A stretch of 64,000 bases of DNA from Oerskovia douganii (GCF_015142735.1 NZ_JACSPN010000008.1:52789-116788), one strand, 5' to 3'; shown: positions 8,294 to 17,047, counted from the first letter of the stretch. Notes: a model not told the origin generated them from the sequence alone. Numbers and translations: made by a program.

Positions 8294-9283
8294 TCAGCGC
8301 GTGAACGCCAGCGCCCAGGTCTCGGGCCCGCGCTCGAGGTAGTCGACCGTGAACGTGCCCGGCCACCGGGCGTCGACCTGCGCCAGGAGGGGCAGCGGGT
8401 CGTGCGGGGCGAGGAGCACCATGCCCGCGCCGGGCGCGACGCCGTCGAGAGCCCCGAAGATGGTCGCGTGCCGGATCGCGTGGGGGACCGCGCGGGCGTC
8501 GAGCACCGGGAGGTTGCCGGCGTCGTCGTGCCCGCCGCAGCCGCACGAGTGGCCTGCGGCCGCGGGGGCCGCGGCCTGGGCGGGAGTGCCGGCGGCCGAG
8601 CCCCCGGCCGTCGACGCCGCGTCCCCGGTCTCCGCCGCGGCAGCCGGGCCTGCGACGGCCGTGCCCGCCGCAGGAGGCGCCCCCTCCGGGGTGCCACCAC
8701 CGCAGCCGCCCCCCGCGCCGTCGCCGCAACCGCAGCCACCGGCGCCACCCGGCACGGCATCCGCGGAAGCCTCCCCGGTCACTCCGCCTTCCCCGTGCGA
8801 GTGCCCGCCGAGCAGCTCGTGCATCCCGTCGAGGACGCCGGCGAGCGAGACGTCGGAGGACAGTGCGAGCAGCGGCAGGATCTGCTCGTTCTCCTTGGTC
8901 ATGTGGGTCTCGAAGAGCACCTGGAGCGCGCGGGCGTGGGCTGCTGCGCGGACGGGGGTGGCCGCCTCGTCGAGGGCGTCGACCAGCTCGCCGATCACCC
9001 CGTGCTCGGCGATCATGGCGTCGACCAGGAGCCGGGCGTGCTCGTCGCGGTGCGCGTGGGGGTACATCGCGGCTTCCTCGGCCTGCGCGTGGGGCAGGAG
9101 GTCGGAGCGGGTCCAGTCGACGAGCCGTCGGTGGGCGACGGCTGCCGGCGCACCCGACTCCACGGCCTGGACCAGAGCCTCGACCAGCAGCCCGAGGGTC
9201 CCGTTCATCTCGGTGTGGTGGGCGACGACGGCCTCGACGGCGCGTGAGTCTGCGGCCGACGCGGCCAGGACGATGCTGCTCAT
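8294..9283 (-). CDS. Hemerythrin-like protein with C-terminal DUF2249
   Basis: Residues 1-175 form a hemerythrin HHE four-helix domain; visible histidine/acid motifs include VVAHHTEMN, LLPHAQAEEAAMYPHAH, IAEHGVIGEL and FETHMTKENEQILP, which would bind a di-iron centre. The C-terminal 70 residues (LDARAVPHAIRHATIF ... LERGPETWALAFTR) match DUF2249. Between them is a Gly/Ala-rich linker with two cysteine clusters, GGCGCGDGAGGGCGGG and GHSCGCGGHDD, which may hold metal. Hemerythrin-DUF2249 proteins are often found with NO or nitrite genes; a role in NO/O2 sensing or repair of damaged iron-sulfur clusters is inferred from that and from the divergent nitrite reductase operon. 329 residues; the ATG follows GGAGG. 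Confidence 0.85.
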   Translation of the reverse strand: MSSIVLAASAADSRAVEAVVAHHTEMNGTLGLLVEALVQAVESGAPAAVAHRRLVDWTRSDLLPHAQAEEAAMYPHAHRDEHARLLVDAMIAEHGVIGELVDALDEAATPVRAAAHARALQVLFETHMTKENEQILPLLALSSDVSLAGVLDGMHELLGGHSHGEGGVTGEASADAVPGGAGGCGCGDGAGGGCGGGTPEGAPPAAGTAVAGPAAAAETGDAASTAGGSAAGTPAQAAAPAAAGHSCGCGGHDDAGNLPVLDARAVPHAIRHATIFGALDGVAPGAGMVLLAPHDPLPLLAQVDARWPGTFTVDYLERGPETWALAFTR

Positions 9284-9336
9284 GACGTGAGACCTCCGAG
9301 GACGGGCGAGTGGTTCTCCAACGCGCCAAACATTAG

Positions 9337-9342
9337 TACACT
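9337..9342 (+). promoter_or_regulatory. -10 box of the nitrite operon (leaderless)
   Basis: TACACT sits 7 bases before the GTG at 9350, inside an unusually AT-rich stretch (9329-9349, CATTAGTACACTTTATTCC). No Shine-Dalgarno sequence is present, so the transcript probably starts at the GTG. The divergent hemerythrin start is only 67 bases away, so one regulator site here could control both directions. Confidence 0.5.
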
Positions 9343-9349
9343 TTATTCC

Positions 9350-10345
9350 GTGGAAAATACGCAGGCTGTCGGACGGGCAGAGCGCGCAGCGCCCCCGCGC
9401 CCCGGGTTCGGCCCGCCCCTCGTGCGGCGCGCGGTCCGCCCGGCCCGGCTCTCGAAGGCCCGGCTCGCCGTCCTGGACGTCCTCGCGTCCCAGCCCGAGC
9501 CCTGCTCGGTCAGCTCGGTCGCGACCGCGCTCGACCAGCACACCAACACCGTGCGCGAGCACCTCGAGGGACTGGTCGAGACCGGGCTCGCGACCAGCGA
9601 GAGCGCCCCGGCACACGGCCGGGGCCGCCCGGCCCGGCTCTACGCCGCGGTCACCGAGTCGCCGACGACCGCGGGAGCCGCCGAGTACGCGGGCCTGGCC
9701 TCGGCGCTCGCGGCCCAGATCGCCCGGTCGAGCGCCGACCCCGTGGGCGACGCGCTCGCCGCAGGTCGCGCCTGGGGCGCGGAGCTCGTCGGAGACGTCG
9801 AGATCCTCTCGGGTCCGGGCACGGTTCCCGACGGCGTCGCGCACCCGGCGAACGTCGGCGGCACCAGGAGCGACGAGGGCGCGCCGGGCGCGCGCCGTGG
9901 GCCCAGCGGGGGACCCGACGTCGTCGGGCACCCGGGCAGCGCGGGTGACGGTTCGAGGGTGCAGGAGAAGAAGACACCCGGCAGGGGCGATGACAACGTC
10001 GCGAGCGCCGCGCGCCACGAGGTCGTCGACCTGCTCGACCGCCTGGGGTTCGCACCCCAGGCCGACGACGACGCGGCCTCGGTCGCGCTGACCCGGTGCC
10101 CTCTGCTCGAGGCCGCGTACCGCAACCCCGAGGTCGTGTGCGCGGTGCACCTCGGCCTGGCCCAGGGGGCCCTCGAACGTCTCGGCGCGCCGCGAGAGGG
10201 CACGTCGCTGCTGCCCTTCGCCGAGCCGGGCGCGTGCCGCCTGCACCTGCGCCCCGCGGACGGACCCCCGGAAGGAGCCCCGGACTGGCCCACGCCGGAG
10301 GCCGAGGCCACCAGCACACCCGGCCCGTCCGACGGCCACCGCTGA
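9350..10345 (+). CDS. Winged-helix transcriptional regulator with conserved cysteines
   Basis: A 331-residue regulator. Residues 35-95 form an ArsR/MarR-type winged helix (SKARLAVLDVLASQ ... NTVREHLEGLVETGLA, then GRGRPARLYA). A Gly/Arg-rich low-complexity insert spans about residues 160-220. The C-terminal part has three conserved cysteines, C250 (TRCPLL), C264 (EVVCAVHL) and C296 (PGACRLHL), arranged as in regulators such as SufR that bind an iron-sulfur cluster; cluster binding is inference. It is the first gene of a nitrite reductase operon and divergent from the hemerythrin gene, so it probably senses NO, nitrite or oxygen and controls both. The GTG at 9350 is preferred because of the -10 box just upstream. 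Confidence 0.8.
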   Translation: MENTQAVGRAERAAPPRPGFGPPLVRRAVRPARLSKARLAVLDVLASQPEPCSVSSVATALDQHTNTVREHLEGLVETGLATSESAPAHGRGRPARLYAAVTESPTTAGAAEYAGLASALAAQIARSSADPVGDALAAGRAWGAELVGDVEILSGPGTVPDGVAHPANVGGTRSDEGAPGARRGPSGGPDVVGHPGSAGDGSRVQEKKTPGRGDDNVASAARHEVVDLLDRLGFAPQADDDAASVALTRCPLLEAAYRNPEVVCAVHLGLAQGALERLGAPREGTSLLPFAEPGACRLHLRPADGPPEGAPDWPTPEAEATSTPGPSDGHR

Positions 10346-11472
10346 TGCGACGCGTCATCTTCGTGCTGCCCGCGGGCCTCGCGCTCCTCGCCGGGCTCGA
10401 CGCGGCGCTCCTGCTGCTCGGCCTGCCGGCCCCGCTCACGACCGAGCGCCTGCCCCAGATCCACGGCGTGCTGCTCGTCCTGGGATTCGTCGGCACCGTG
10501 ATCGCGCTTGAACGTGCCGTCGCGCTGCGCACCCGGTGGGGCTTCGCCGCCCCGGCGCTGCTGGGCGCGGGCGCGCTGGCCCTGCTCAGCCCGGCCCCGC
10601 TCGTGGTGGGCCAGGTGCTCCTCGTCGCGGGCTGCGGCGCGCTGTGCCTGGTCTACGTCCCGCTGTGGCGGCGCCAGCGCGACGACGCGGTCCTGGTCCA
10701 GCTCATCGGCGCCCTGCTCGCGACGGGCGGCGCGCTCCTGTGGCTCGGCGGCGTGGGCGTCGCCGACGTGCTGCCGTGGCTCGCGTGCTTCGTGGTGGCC
10801 ACGATCGCGGGCGAGCGGCTCGAGCTGGCCCGGATCGCGTTCCTCGGTCGCGGCGCGGCGCTGATCCTCTGGGTCTGCTGGGCGCTCGCGGTCGGGTGCG
10901 TGGCCACCCTGCTGTGGCCCGCGGTCGGCTACGCCCTGCTGGGAGCGGCCGTCCTGGTGCTGTGCGGCTGGCTCGCGGTGCACGACGTCGCCCGGCGCAC
11001 CATCCGGTCGACCGGCCTGGCGCGGTACATGGCGGCGTGCCTGCTCGCGGCGTACGTCTGGCTCGCGGTCGCGGGGACGATCTGGCTCCTCGCGGGTCGG
11101 CAGGTCACGGGGCCCGGGTACGACGCCGTGATCCACGCGATCTTCCTCGGTTTCACGATCTCGATGATCATGGCCCACGCGCCCGTGATCCTGCCCGCGG
11201 TGCTGCGCGTGCGGCTGCCGTACACGCCACTGATGTACGGCCCGGCGGTCCTCCTGCACCTGGGTCTGCTGGTCCGCCTGGGTCTGGGCGACGCCCGGGA
11301 CCTGCCCGTGGCCCACCAGGTCGGCGGCATCCTCAACGTCGCCGCGCTGCTCGCGTTCGTGGTGCTCATGCTCGGGGTCGGGATCCGCGCGCGCCTCGCG
11401 CCGGCGCCCGGGGCGCGGCCGCGCGACGCCGTCGGGCCTTCGCCTTCCCTGCTCGAGGAGACCGCTCCGTGA
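10345..11472 (+). CDS. NnrS-like multi-pass membrane protein
   Basis: A 375-residue integral membrane protein with about ten to eleven hydrophobic helices. Histidines recur at helix ends as in the NnrS family: QIHGVLLVLGF near the start, and IHAIFLGFTISMIMAHAP in the last third. NnrS proteins are linked to nitric oxide tolerance in denitrifiers and may bind heme and copper; that role is knowledge of the family and not shown here. Start and stop both overlap neighbours (TGATG at 10343-10347 and GTGA at 11469-11472), so it is translated together with the regulator and nitrite reductase. Confidence 0.75.
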   Translation: MRRVIFVLPAGLALLAGLDAALLLLGLPAPLTTERLPQIHGVLLVLGFVGTVIALERAVALRTRWGFAAPALLGAGALALLSPAPLVVGQVLLVAGCGALCLVYVPLWRRQRDDAVLVQLIGALLATGGALLWLGGVGVADVLPWLACFVVATIAGERLELARIAFLGRGAALILWVCWALAVGCVATLLWPAVGYALLGAAVLVLCGWLAVHDVARRTIRSTGLARYMAACLLAAYVWLAVAGTIWLLAGRQVTGPGYDAVIHAIFLGFTISMIMAHAPVILPAVLRVRLPYTPLMYGPAVLLHLGLLVRLGLGDARDLPVAHQVGGILNVAALLAFVVLMLGVGIRARLAPAPGARPRDAVGPSPSLLEETAP

Positions 11473-14282
11473 AGCTCGACCTGTCCGCCCAGCCCGCTCC
11501 GCTCAAGCCCCTGACCGACCGCTCCGCCTGGCACCTGCGCGCCAACGCCCCCGTGGTCGGCTGGCTCGTGGCGACCGTGGTCGTCGCGGTCGGCCACCGG
11601 TGGATCCCCGCGTCGCCCTGGCTGCTCGTGCACCTGCTCCTGCTCGGCGCGGTGACCAACGCGATCTGCGTGTGGAGCCAGCACTTCACCGACGCGCTGC
11701 TCAGCCGACGGGTCACGCCCGCCTCGCGGCGCTGGCAGGTCGCGCGCCTGGTGCTGCTCAACGTCGCGGTCGCCGCGACGGTCGCGGGGATGGTCACCGC
11801 GACGTGGGTCGTGACGCTCGTCGGGGCCGTGGGGGTGGGCGTCGCGGTCGCGGCCCACGGCACCGCCCTGTGGCTCCAGTCGCGCCGTGCGCTCACCGCC
11901 CGCTTCGCGATCTGCGTCGGGTTCTACGTCGCGGCGGCCTGGCTCCTGCCGTTCGGTGCGGGGCTCGGTGCGACGCTCGCCCGCGGCCTCGACGAGGGGT
12001 GGCACACGCGCGTCGTGCTCGCGCACGCGGGCTTCAACCTGCTGGGCTTCGTGGGCCTCACGGTCATGGGCACGCTCGTGACGCTGTGGCCGACCATGCT
12101 GCGGACCAAGATGGCCGACGACGCGCCCCGCGCCGCGCGCACGACCCTCGTCCTCATGCTGGTCGGCCTGGCGGGCGGGGTCGCCGCGGTCCTGGCGTCC
12201 GCGCCGCCCGTCGCGGCCGTGGGCCTCGCGACGTACCTCGCGGGCGTCCTGGTCTCGGTGCGGCCGCTGGTCACCGCGGCCCGACGGCGTCCGCCCGCGA
12301 CCTTCGCGACGTGGTCGGCGGCGTGCGCGCTGGTCTGGCTCGTGGGGTCGCTCGCGACGCTGGTCGGGGTCCTGGCGCTGAGCGGGACGTGGGCCGAGGC
12401 GGCTGCCCGCGTCGGGATCGTGACCGTGCCGCTCGTCGCCGGCTTCGCGGCCCAGATCCTGCTCGGCGCGCTCACCTACCTCGTGCCCGTGGTGCTGGGC
12501 GGGGGCCCCGCGGCCGTGCGCTCGACCGCGGCCGTGCTCGAGCGCGGGGCCGTGCTGCGGGTCGTGCTGTTCGACGGGGCCCTCGTGCTGTTCGTCCTGC
12601 CCGCGCCGAGCCTGGTCCACGTGCTCGCCTCGCTCGTCGCGCTGGCCGCCCTCGTCGCGTTCCTGCCCCTGCTCGTCGGGGCCCTGCGCGCCCGTCGTCG
12701 CGCGCGCCGCACGCCTTCCGTCCCGCCCGCGCCCGACGACGTCGCCGCGGCCCACGCGCTCGGCCGCGAGACGCGCGAGAGGTCCGGCGGGCGCCAGGCG
12801 CCGCCCGTCGAGGCCGTGACGGGGCCGCGCCGCAAGGGGCTGGCCGTGGCCGCGCTGAGCGTGCTGCTGCTCGTCGCGGCCGGGGGAGTGGCCCTCGACC
12901 CGGCCGCGCTCGGCACCGGGGCGACGTCCGCCGCCGGCGCGTCCGGGACCGTGGCTGCCACGGGCCGCACCACGACCGTCGAGGTCGAGGCCGCGGACAT
13001 GCGCTTCGTGCCGAGCGAGATCGAGGTCCCCGCCGGGGACCGGCTCGTCCTGGTCGTGACCAACACCGACACCACGGTCCACGACCTCGCGCTCGACACC
13101 GGGCAGACGAGCGGGCGGATCGCGCCCGGGAAGACCGAGACGTTCGAGGTCGGGGTCGTGGGGCGGTCGATCGACGGCTGGTGCACGGTCGTGGGCCACC
13201 GGCAGATGGGCATGGTGCTCTCGATCGAGCCGACGGGCGGGTCGGCGGACGCGACGAGCCTGGCCGACGAGGAGACAGAGACTGCCACGGGCTCAGGCTC
13301 GGCCGGGCACGACGGCATGGCGGGCATGGACCACGGTGCGGGCGGCTCGGACGACGGGTCCGGCGCCGCGAGCGCCGCGACCGACCTGGACTTCATGGCG
13401 ACGCCGGGCGACGACTTCACGGCGCACCCGGCAGAGCTCGCGCCCGCGAGCGCCGAGACCGTGCACCGCGTGCGGCTGCCCGTCTCCGAGCTCGTGACCG
13501 AGGTCGCGCCCGGGGTCACGCAGAAGCTCTGGACCTTCGGCGGCAGCGCGCCGGGGCCGACGCTGCGCGGGAAGGTCGGGGACCGCTTCGAGATCACCCT
13601 CGTCAACGACGGCACGATCGGGCACTCGATCGACTTCCACGCGGGGGCGCTCGCCCCTGACGGTCCCATGCGCACCATCGCACCGGGGGAGGAGCTGACG
13701 TACACGTTCACGGCGACGATGTCCGGGGTGTGGATGTACCACTGCTCGACCATGCCCATGTCCGCGCACATCGCGAACGGCATGTTCGGGGCGGTCGTGA
13801 TCGACCCGCCGGGCCTCGCGCCGGTCGACCGCGAGTACCTGCTGGTCCAGTCGGAGTACTACCTCGGTCCGCAGGGCGGCGAGGTCGACGTGGACCGGCT
13901 CGCGACGGGCGACCCCGACGTCGTGGCCTTCAACGGCTACGCCAACCAGTACGACGCGGAGCCCCTGCCGGCCCGGGTGGGCGAGCGCGTGCGCGTGTGG
14001 GTCCTCGCGGCGGGGCCCAACCGGGGGACGTCGTTCCACGTGGTCGGTGGCCAGTTCGACACGGTCTTCAGCGAGGGCGCCTACCGGCTGCGTCCCGGCA
14101 ACGCCGAGGCGGGCGGCTCGCAGGTGCTGGGGCTCGCGGTCGCGCAGGGCGGGTTCGTCGAGATGACCTTCCCCGAGGCCGGCCGGTACCCGTTCGTGAG
14201 CCACGCGATGATCGACGCCGAGCGCGGCGCGCACGGGACCTTCGCGGTCACGGAGGCCGACGCGTCGGGCGAGGACGGGTAG
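11469..14282 (+). CDS. nirK: Copper nitrite reductase fused to a membrane domain and a third cupredoxin
   Basis: A 937-residue fusion that should reduce nitrite to NO outside the membrane. Residues 1-440 hold about eleven membrane helices, with HAGFNLLGFVGLTVMG, related in look to NnrS. Residues about 500-595 are an extra cupredoxin with a blue-copper set (VHDL, C572 in GWCTV, GHRQMGM). A linker rich in H, M, D and G (about 625-645) follows. Residues 660-937 are an AniA-type two-domain NirK: type 1 copper ligands H719, C759, H767, M772; type 2 ligands H724, H758, H912; catalytic D722 and H857 (SFHVVG). All are present. The usual NirK is about 350-500 residues. The extra cupredoxin may pass electrons from the membrane domain to NirK (inference). 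It overlaps the previous gene by 4 bases. Confidence 0.92.
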   Translation: MKLDLSAQPAPLKPLTDRSAWHLRANAPVVGWLVATVVVAVGHRWIPASPWLLVHLLLLGAVTNAICVWSQHFTDALLSRRVTPASRRWQVARLVLLNVAVAATVAGMVTATWVVTLVGAVGVGVAVAAHGTALWLQSRRALTARFAICVGFYVAAAWLLPFGAGLGATLARGLDEGWHTRVVLAHAGFNLLGFVGLTVMGTLVTLWPTMLRTKMADDAPRAARTTLVLMLVGLAGGVAAVLASAPPVAAVGLATYLAGVLVSVRPLVTAARRRPPATFATWSAACALVWLVGSLATLVGVLALSGTWAEAAARVGIVTVPLVAGFAAQILLGALTYLVPVVLGGGPAAVRSTAAVLERGAVLRVVLFDGALVLFVLPAPSLVHVLASLVALAALVAFLPLLVGALRARRRARRTPSVPPAPDDVAAAHALGRETRERSGGRQAPPVEAVTGPRRKGLAVAALSVLLLVAAGGVALDPAALGTGATSAAGASGTVAATGRTTTVEVEAADMRFVPSEIEVPAGDRLVLVVTNTDTTVHDLALDTGQTSGRIAPGKTETFEVGVVGRSIDGWCTVVGHRQMGMVLSIEPTGGSADATSLADEETETATGSGSAGHDGMAGMDHGAGGSDDGSGAASAATDLDFMATPGDDFTAHPAELAPASAETVHRVRLPVSELVTEVAPGVTQKLWTFGGSAPGPTLRGKVGDRFEITLVNDGTIGHSIDFHAGALAPDGPMRTIAPGEELTYTFTATMSGVWMYHCSTMPMSAHIANGMFGAVVIDPPGLAPVDREYLLVQSEYYLGPQGGEVDVDRLATGDPDVVAFNGYANQYDAEPLPARVGERVRVWVLAAGPNRGTSFHVVGGQFDTVFSEGAYRLRPGNAEAGGSQVLGLAVAQGGFVEMTFPEAGRYPFVSHAMIDAERGAHGTFAVTEADASGEDG

Positions 14283-14381
14283 CCGACGTGCCCGCCCGGC
14301 GCCGGCAGCAGACGTACAGTGTCCTGGGCCGCCATCGATCGCGCCGCACCACCCGTCCCGACCACCTGCCGGAGGAGTCCG

Positions 14382-14471
14382 TTGCGCACCTGCCCGCCAG
14401 GCACCCCCGTCGTCCTGCCGCCCGTGCCGGTGGCCGTCGCACCGTCGCTCCGCGCCGGGGGCCCCGCATGA
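14382..14471 (+). CDS. Possible 29-codon upstream frame coupled to the next gene
   Basis: A TTG at 14382 follows a strong ribosome binding site (GGAGGAGTCCG) and opens a 29-codon frame beginning MRTCPPGTP. It ends in ATGA at 14468-14471, overlapping the start of the next gene, which itself has no good ribosome binding site. This suggests translational coupling or a leader peptide. The peptide itself is Pro/Val-rich and unremarkable. Confidence 0.35.
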   Translation: MRTCPPGTPVVLPPVPVAVAPSLRAGGPA

Positions 14472-15013
14472 GCGACGTCCGCCTGGGTCGCTGCGAGCAG
14501 TGCGGCGGCGACGTGCAGTGGTTGCCGTGCTACGACGGGCGCCGTCGGGCGTTCGCGCTCGACGAGGTCCGCAGCGTGCACGCGGGCGACGAGGTGCGCT
14601 GGTTCCTGACGTCGAACCGGGGAGCCGTGCCGGGGACCCAGCTCGCGTACAGGCCGACCATGCCGTTCCGGGTCCGGCACGTGTGCCAGCGGCAGCCCCA
14701 GGGGTACGGGGCGGGGGGTGAGGACGGCATCGACAAGGCCAAGGCGCTGCGCTCGGCGCCGCAGGTGCGGGAGTTCCAGGTCCGCCCGCCGTACCGGTTC
14801 GGGTACCGGTGGGAGTCGGAGTGGGGGCACATCGTGCACCCTGACCGCGGGCTGTGCGGCGCCAAGGTCATCGGGGAGATGACGCCGCGCGAGGCCGCGC
14901 GCCTGCCGACCATGCCCATGTGCAAGGAGTGCGTCGTGCGGTACCGTCGCCGCCACCCGCAGGACCCGGTGTTCCGGCCCGTCGAGCCCGCCGGCCCGGC
15001 CGAGCCGACCTGA
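14468..15013 (+). CDS. Cysteine-containing protein of unknown function
   Basis: A 181-residue protein with CEQC near the start (C9, C12), a further cysteine at 21 and CKEC near the end, so it may bind zinc or a metal. The middle is rich in Arg, Tyr and Trp. No signal peptide or membrane helix. The start ATG overlaps the stop of a short upstream frame, and 23 bases separate its stop from the GTG of the nucleotidase gene, so they may be co-transcribed. No family recognised. Confidence 0.62.
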   Translation: MSDVRLGRCEQCGGDVQWLPCYDGRRRAFALDEVRSVHAGDEVRWFLTSNRGAVPGTQLAYRPTMPFRVRHVCQRQPQGYGAGGEDGIDKAKALRSAPQVREFQVRPPYRFGYRWESEWGHIVHPDRGLCGAKVIGEMTPREAARLPTMPMCKECVVRYRRRHPQDPVFRPVEPAGPAEPT

Positions 15014-15036
15014 CCGCCGCTGAACCAAGGAGCCCC

Positions 15037-16134
15037 GTGCCGCCCTACGACCTCGACCACCGGCTCGTCGTCGGTGTCTCCTCGAGCGCCTTGTTCGACC
15101 TGTCCGACTCGCAGCGCGTCTTCGACGAGCAGGGGATCGACGCGTACCGCGCCTACCAGGACGAGCACCTGGACCGGACGCTGCGCCCCGGCGTCGCGTT
15201 CGAGTTCGTCCAGCGTCTCCTGAGCCTCAACGACCTGTCGCCGAGCCCGCAGGACCCGCTCGTCGAGGTCTTCGTCCTGTCGAAGAACGACCCGACGACG
15301 GGGCTGCGCGTCATGAGCTCGGTCGCGGCGCACGGGTTGCCGATCAGCCGGTCGATCTTCACGCAGGGGGTCGCGCCGTACGCGTACATCCCGGCGCTCA
15401 ACATCTCGCTCTTCCTCTCGGGGGACGCCCGCGACGTCCGCACGGCGACCCTGCTGGGACACCCGGCCGGTCAGGTCCTGGGGAGCGCCGCCGTCGGGCA
15501 GGGCGCCTCGTCCGGCCCGACGGCGGAGCGCACCCCCGGAGCGTCCGTCACCCCGGGCGGGACGCCCGGGGCGCGCGACGACACGGCTGACACCGAGCTG
15601 CGCGTCGCCTTCGACTTCGACGGCGTGCTCGCCGACGACAGCGCCGAGCGCATCTTCCAGTCGGACGGGCTCGAGCAGTTCCACGAGTACGAGAGCGCAC
15701 GCAAGGTCACCCAGCACCATGCCGGGCCGATCCTGCCGTTCCTGCGGGCGCTGAGCACGATCCAGCGCCGTGAGGAGGAGCGTGCGGTCGAGGACCCCAC
15801 GTACCGCCCCCGCGTGCGCGTCTCGATCGTCACCGCGCGCAGCGCGCCCTCGCACGAGCGGGCCGTGAACACGCTGCGCTCGTGGGGCGTCACGGTCAAC
15901 GACGCGTTCTTCATGGGCGGTGCCGACAAGGGGCGCGTGCTGCGCGTCCTGCGCCCGCACATCTTCTTCGACGACCAGCGCGGGCACCTCGACCCGGTCG
16001 CGCGCGAGGTCGCGAGCGTCCTGGTGCCGTACGGCGTGACGAACGAGGAGGTGCCGGTGGCGGCCGTCCCCGTCGAGCCCGACCCCGACGGCGAGGCACT
16101 CGTGCCTGTCGTCGTCGCGGGCCCGGTCGGCTGA
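15037..16134 (+). CDS. 5'-nucleotidase (PF06189 family) with an in-frame repeat insertion
   Basis: A cytosolic 5'-nucleotidase that would remove phosphate from nucleoside monophosphates. Family features are the opening LVVGVSSSALFDL, KNDPTTGLRVM, and the acidic phosphatase motif AFDFDGVLADDSAE. The protein has 365 residues; family members are nearer 300. The extra length is a Gly/Pro/Thr-rich linker at about 150-190, which includes SGPTAERTP (159-167). The DNA for this (15511-15536) is identical over 26 bases to a stretch in the malate synthase gene, so a dispersed repeat appears to have inserted in frame. AAGGAG precedes the GTG. Confidence 0.82.
   Translation: MPPYDLDHRLVVGVSSSALFDLSDSQRVFDEQGIDAYRAYQDEHLDRTLRPGVAFEFVQRLLSLNDLSPSPQDPLVEVFVLSKNDPTTGLRVMSSVAAHGLPISRSIFTQGVAPYAYIPALNISLFLSGDARDVRTATLLGHPAGQVLGSAAVGQGASSGPTAERTPGASVTPGGTPGARDDTADTELRVAFDFDGVLADDSAERIFQSDGLEQFHEYESARKVTQHHAGPILPFLRALSTIQRREEERAVEDPTYRPRVRVSIVTARSAPSHERAVNTLRSWGVTVNDAFFMGGADKGRVLRVLRPHIFFDDQRGHLDPVAREVASVLVPYGVTNEEVPVAAVPVEPDPDGEALVPVVVAGPVG
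15511..15536 (+). repeat. 26-bp dispersed repeat, copy 1 (inside 5'-nucleotidase)
   Basis: The sequence contains GGCCCGACGGCGGAGCGCAC and is identical over 26 bases to the complement of 22319-22344 and over 23 bases to the complement of 29760-29782. Here it is read in frame as SGPTAERTP. Confidence 0.85.
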
Positions 16135-16144
16135 GGCGCCCGCC

Positions 16145-17047
16145 GTGCCGTTCCTCGCGCCGCTGCCCTCGCCCGACCCCGGGACGCCGGAGCGCTGGGT
16201 CCCGGCGGCGACGGTCGACCTGCGTCAGCTGCCCGTGACGAGCCGCTGGAAGGTGTGGTTCGAGGTCCTGACCCCGTTCGGCCACAGCTCGCACCCGGCC
16301 GACGAGCAGTCGGCCGACGGGCCGGTCTGGTTCCGGGCGTCGGTCGAGCAGACCGTCCCGGTGGGACTCGTGACCGACCTCGCGTCGGTGCCCATGCCGT
16401 TGTGGGGCGTGATCGCGAGCTACGGCCGCCAGACGCTGCCCGCGATCCTGCACGACGCGGCGTCGCGGGCGCTCGCGGACCCCGACCGGCCGGCGAGCAG
16501 TCGACGGGCTGCGCGCCGCGACGCCGACCACCTCTTCCGCGGCACCCTGCGGGAGACCGGCACGGGTCCTGTCCGGCGGTGGCTCATGTGGGCCGCGGTC
16601 CGGATCTTCGGGAGCCTGCCGGTCGCGGTCGTGTTCCTGCTCGCGGTCGTCGCGGGCGTCGTCGCGCTCTGCCTGGCGGCGACCGGCGCGGGGACCGGGG
16701 GGACGGCCGGTGCCTGGCTCGTCGGAGCGCTGGTCGTGACCGCGGCCGCGCTGACCGTGCTGATCGCCCTGGCCGCCGGGGCGGGGATCGAGAGCCGCCC
16801 GGCAGCGGACGGGGCCGAGCGTGCCCGGTGGGTGCCGGCGGCGACCGGCAGCCTGCTCGGCGCGGTCGGGACCGGGCTCGTCGCGCTGCCTCTGCTGCTC
16901 CCGCTGATCGTGCTCACGTTCGTGACCGAGCTCGTCGTGGGCGCGGGGGAGGGGCGCCGCGTCGTGCGGGCGCAGGGTGTCCCGACGGGCGGGCTCACGG
17001 CGCAGGAGGCTCCGACCGTGCGCATCTCCTACGCGCAGCCCGGGTGA
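16145..17047 (+). CDS. DUF1353 family protein with C-terminal membrane helices
   Basis: A 300-residue protein. The N-terminal 130 residues match DUF1353 (VPVGLVTDLASVP, then a Trp, and ILHDAASRAL), a family of unknown function often found in phages and bacteria. The C-terminal half has two or three membrane helices (about 160-180, 190-215 and 235-265). It begins 8 bases after the nucleotidase stop, so they probably share an mRNA. Function unknown. Confidence 0.72.
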   Translation: MPFLAPLPSPDPGTPERWVPAATVDLRQLPVTSRWKVWFEVLTPFGHSSHPADEQSADGPVWFRASVEQTVPVGLVTDLASVPMPLWGVIASYGRQTLPAILHDAASRALADPDRPASSRRAARRDADHLFRGTLRETGTGPVRRWLMWAAVRIFGSLPVAVVFLLAVVAGVVALCLAATGAGTGGTAGAWLVGALVVTAAALTVLIALAAGAGIESRPAADGAERARWVPAATGSLLGAVGTGLVALPLLLPLIVLTFVTELVVGAGEGRRVVRAQGVPTGGLTAQEAPTVRISYAQPG

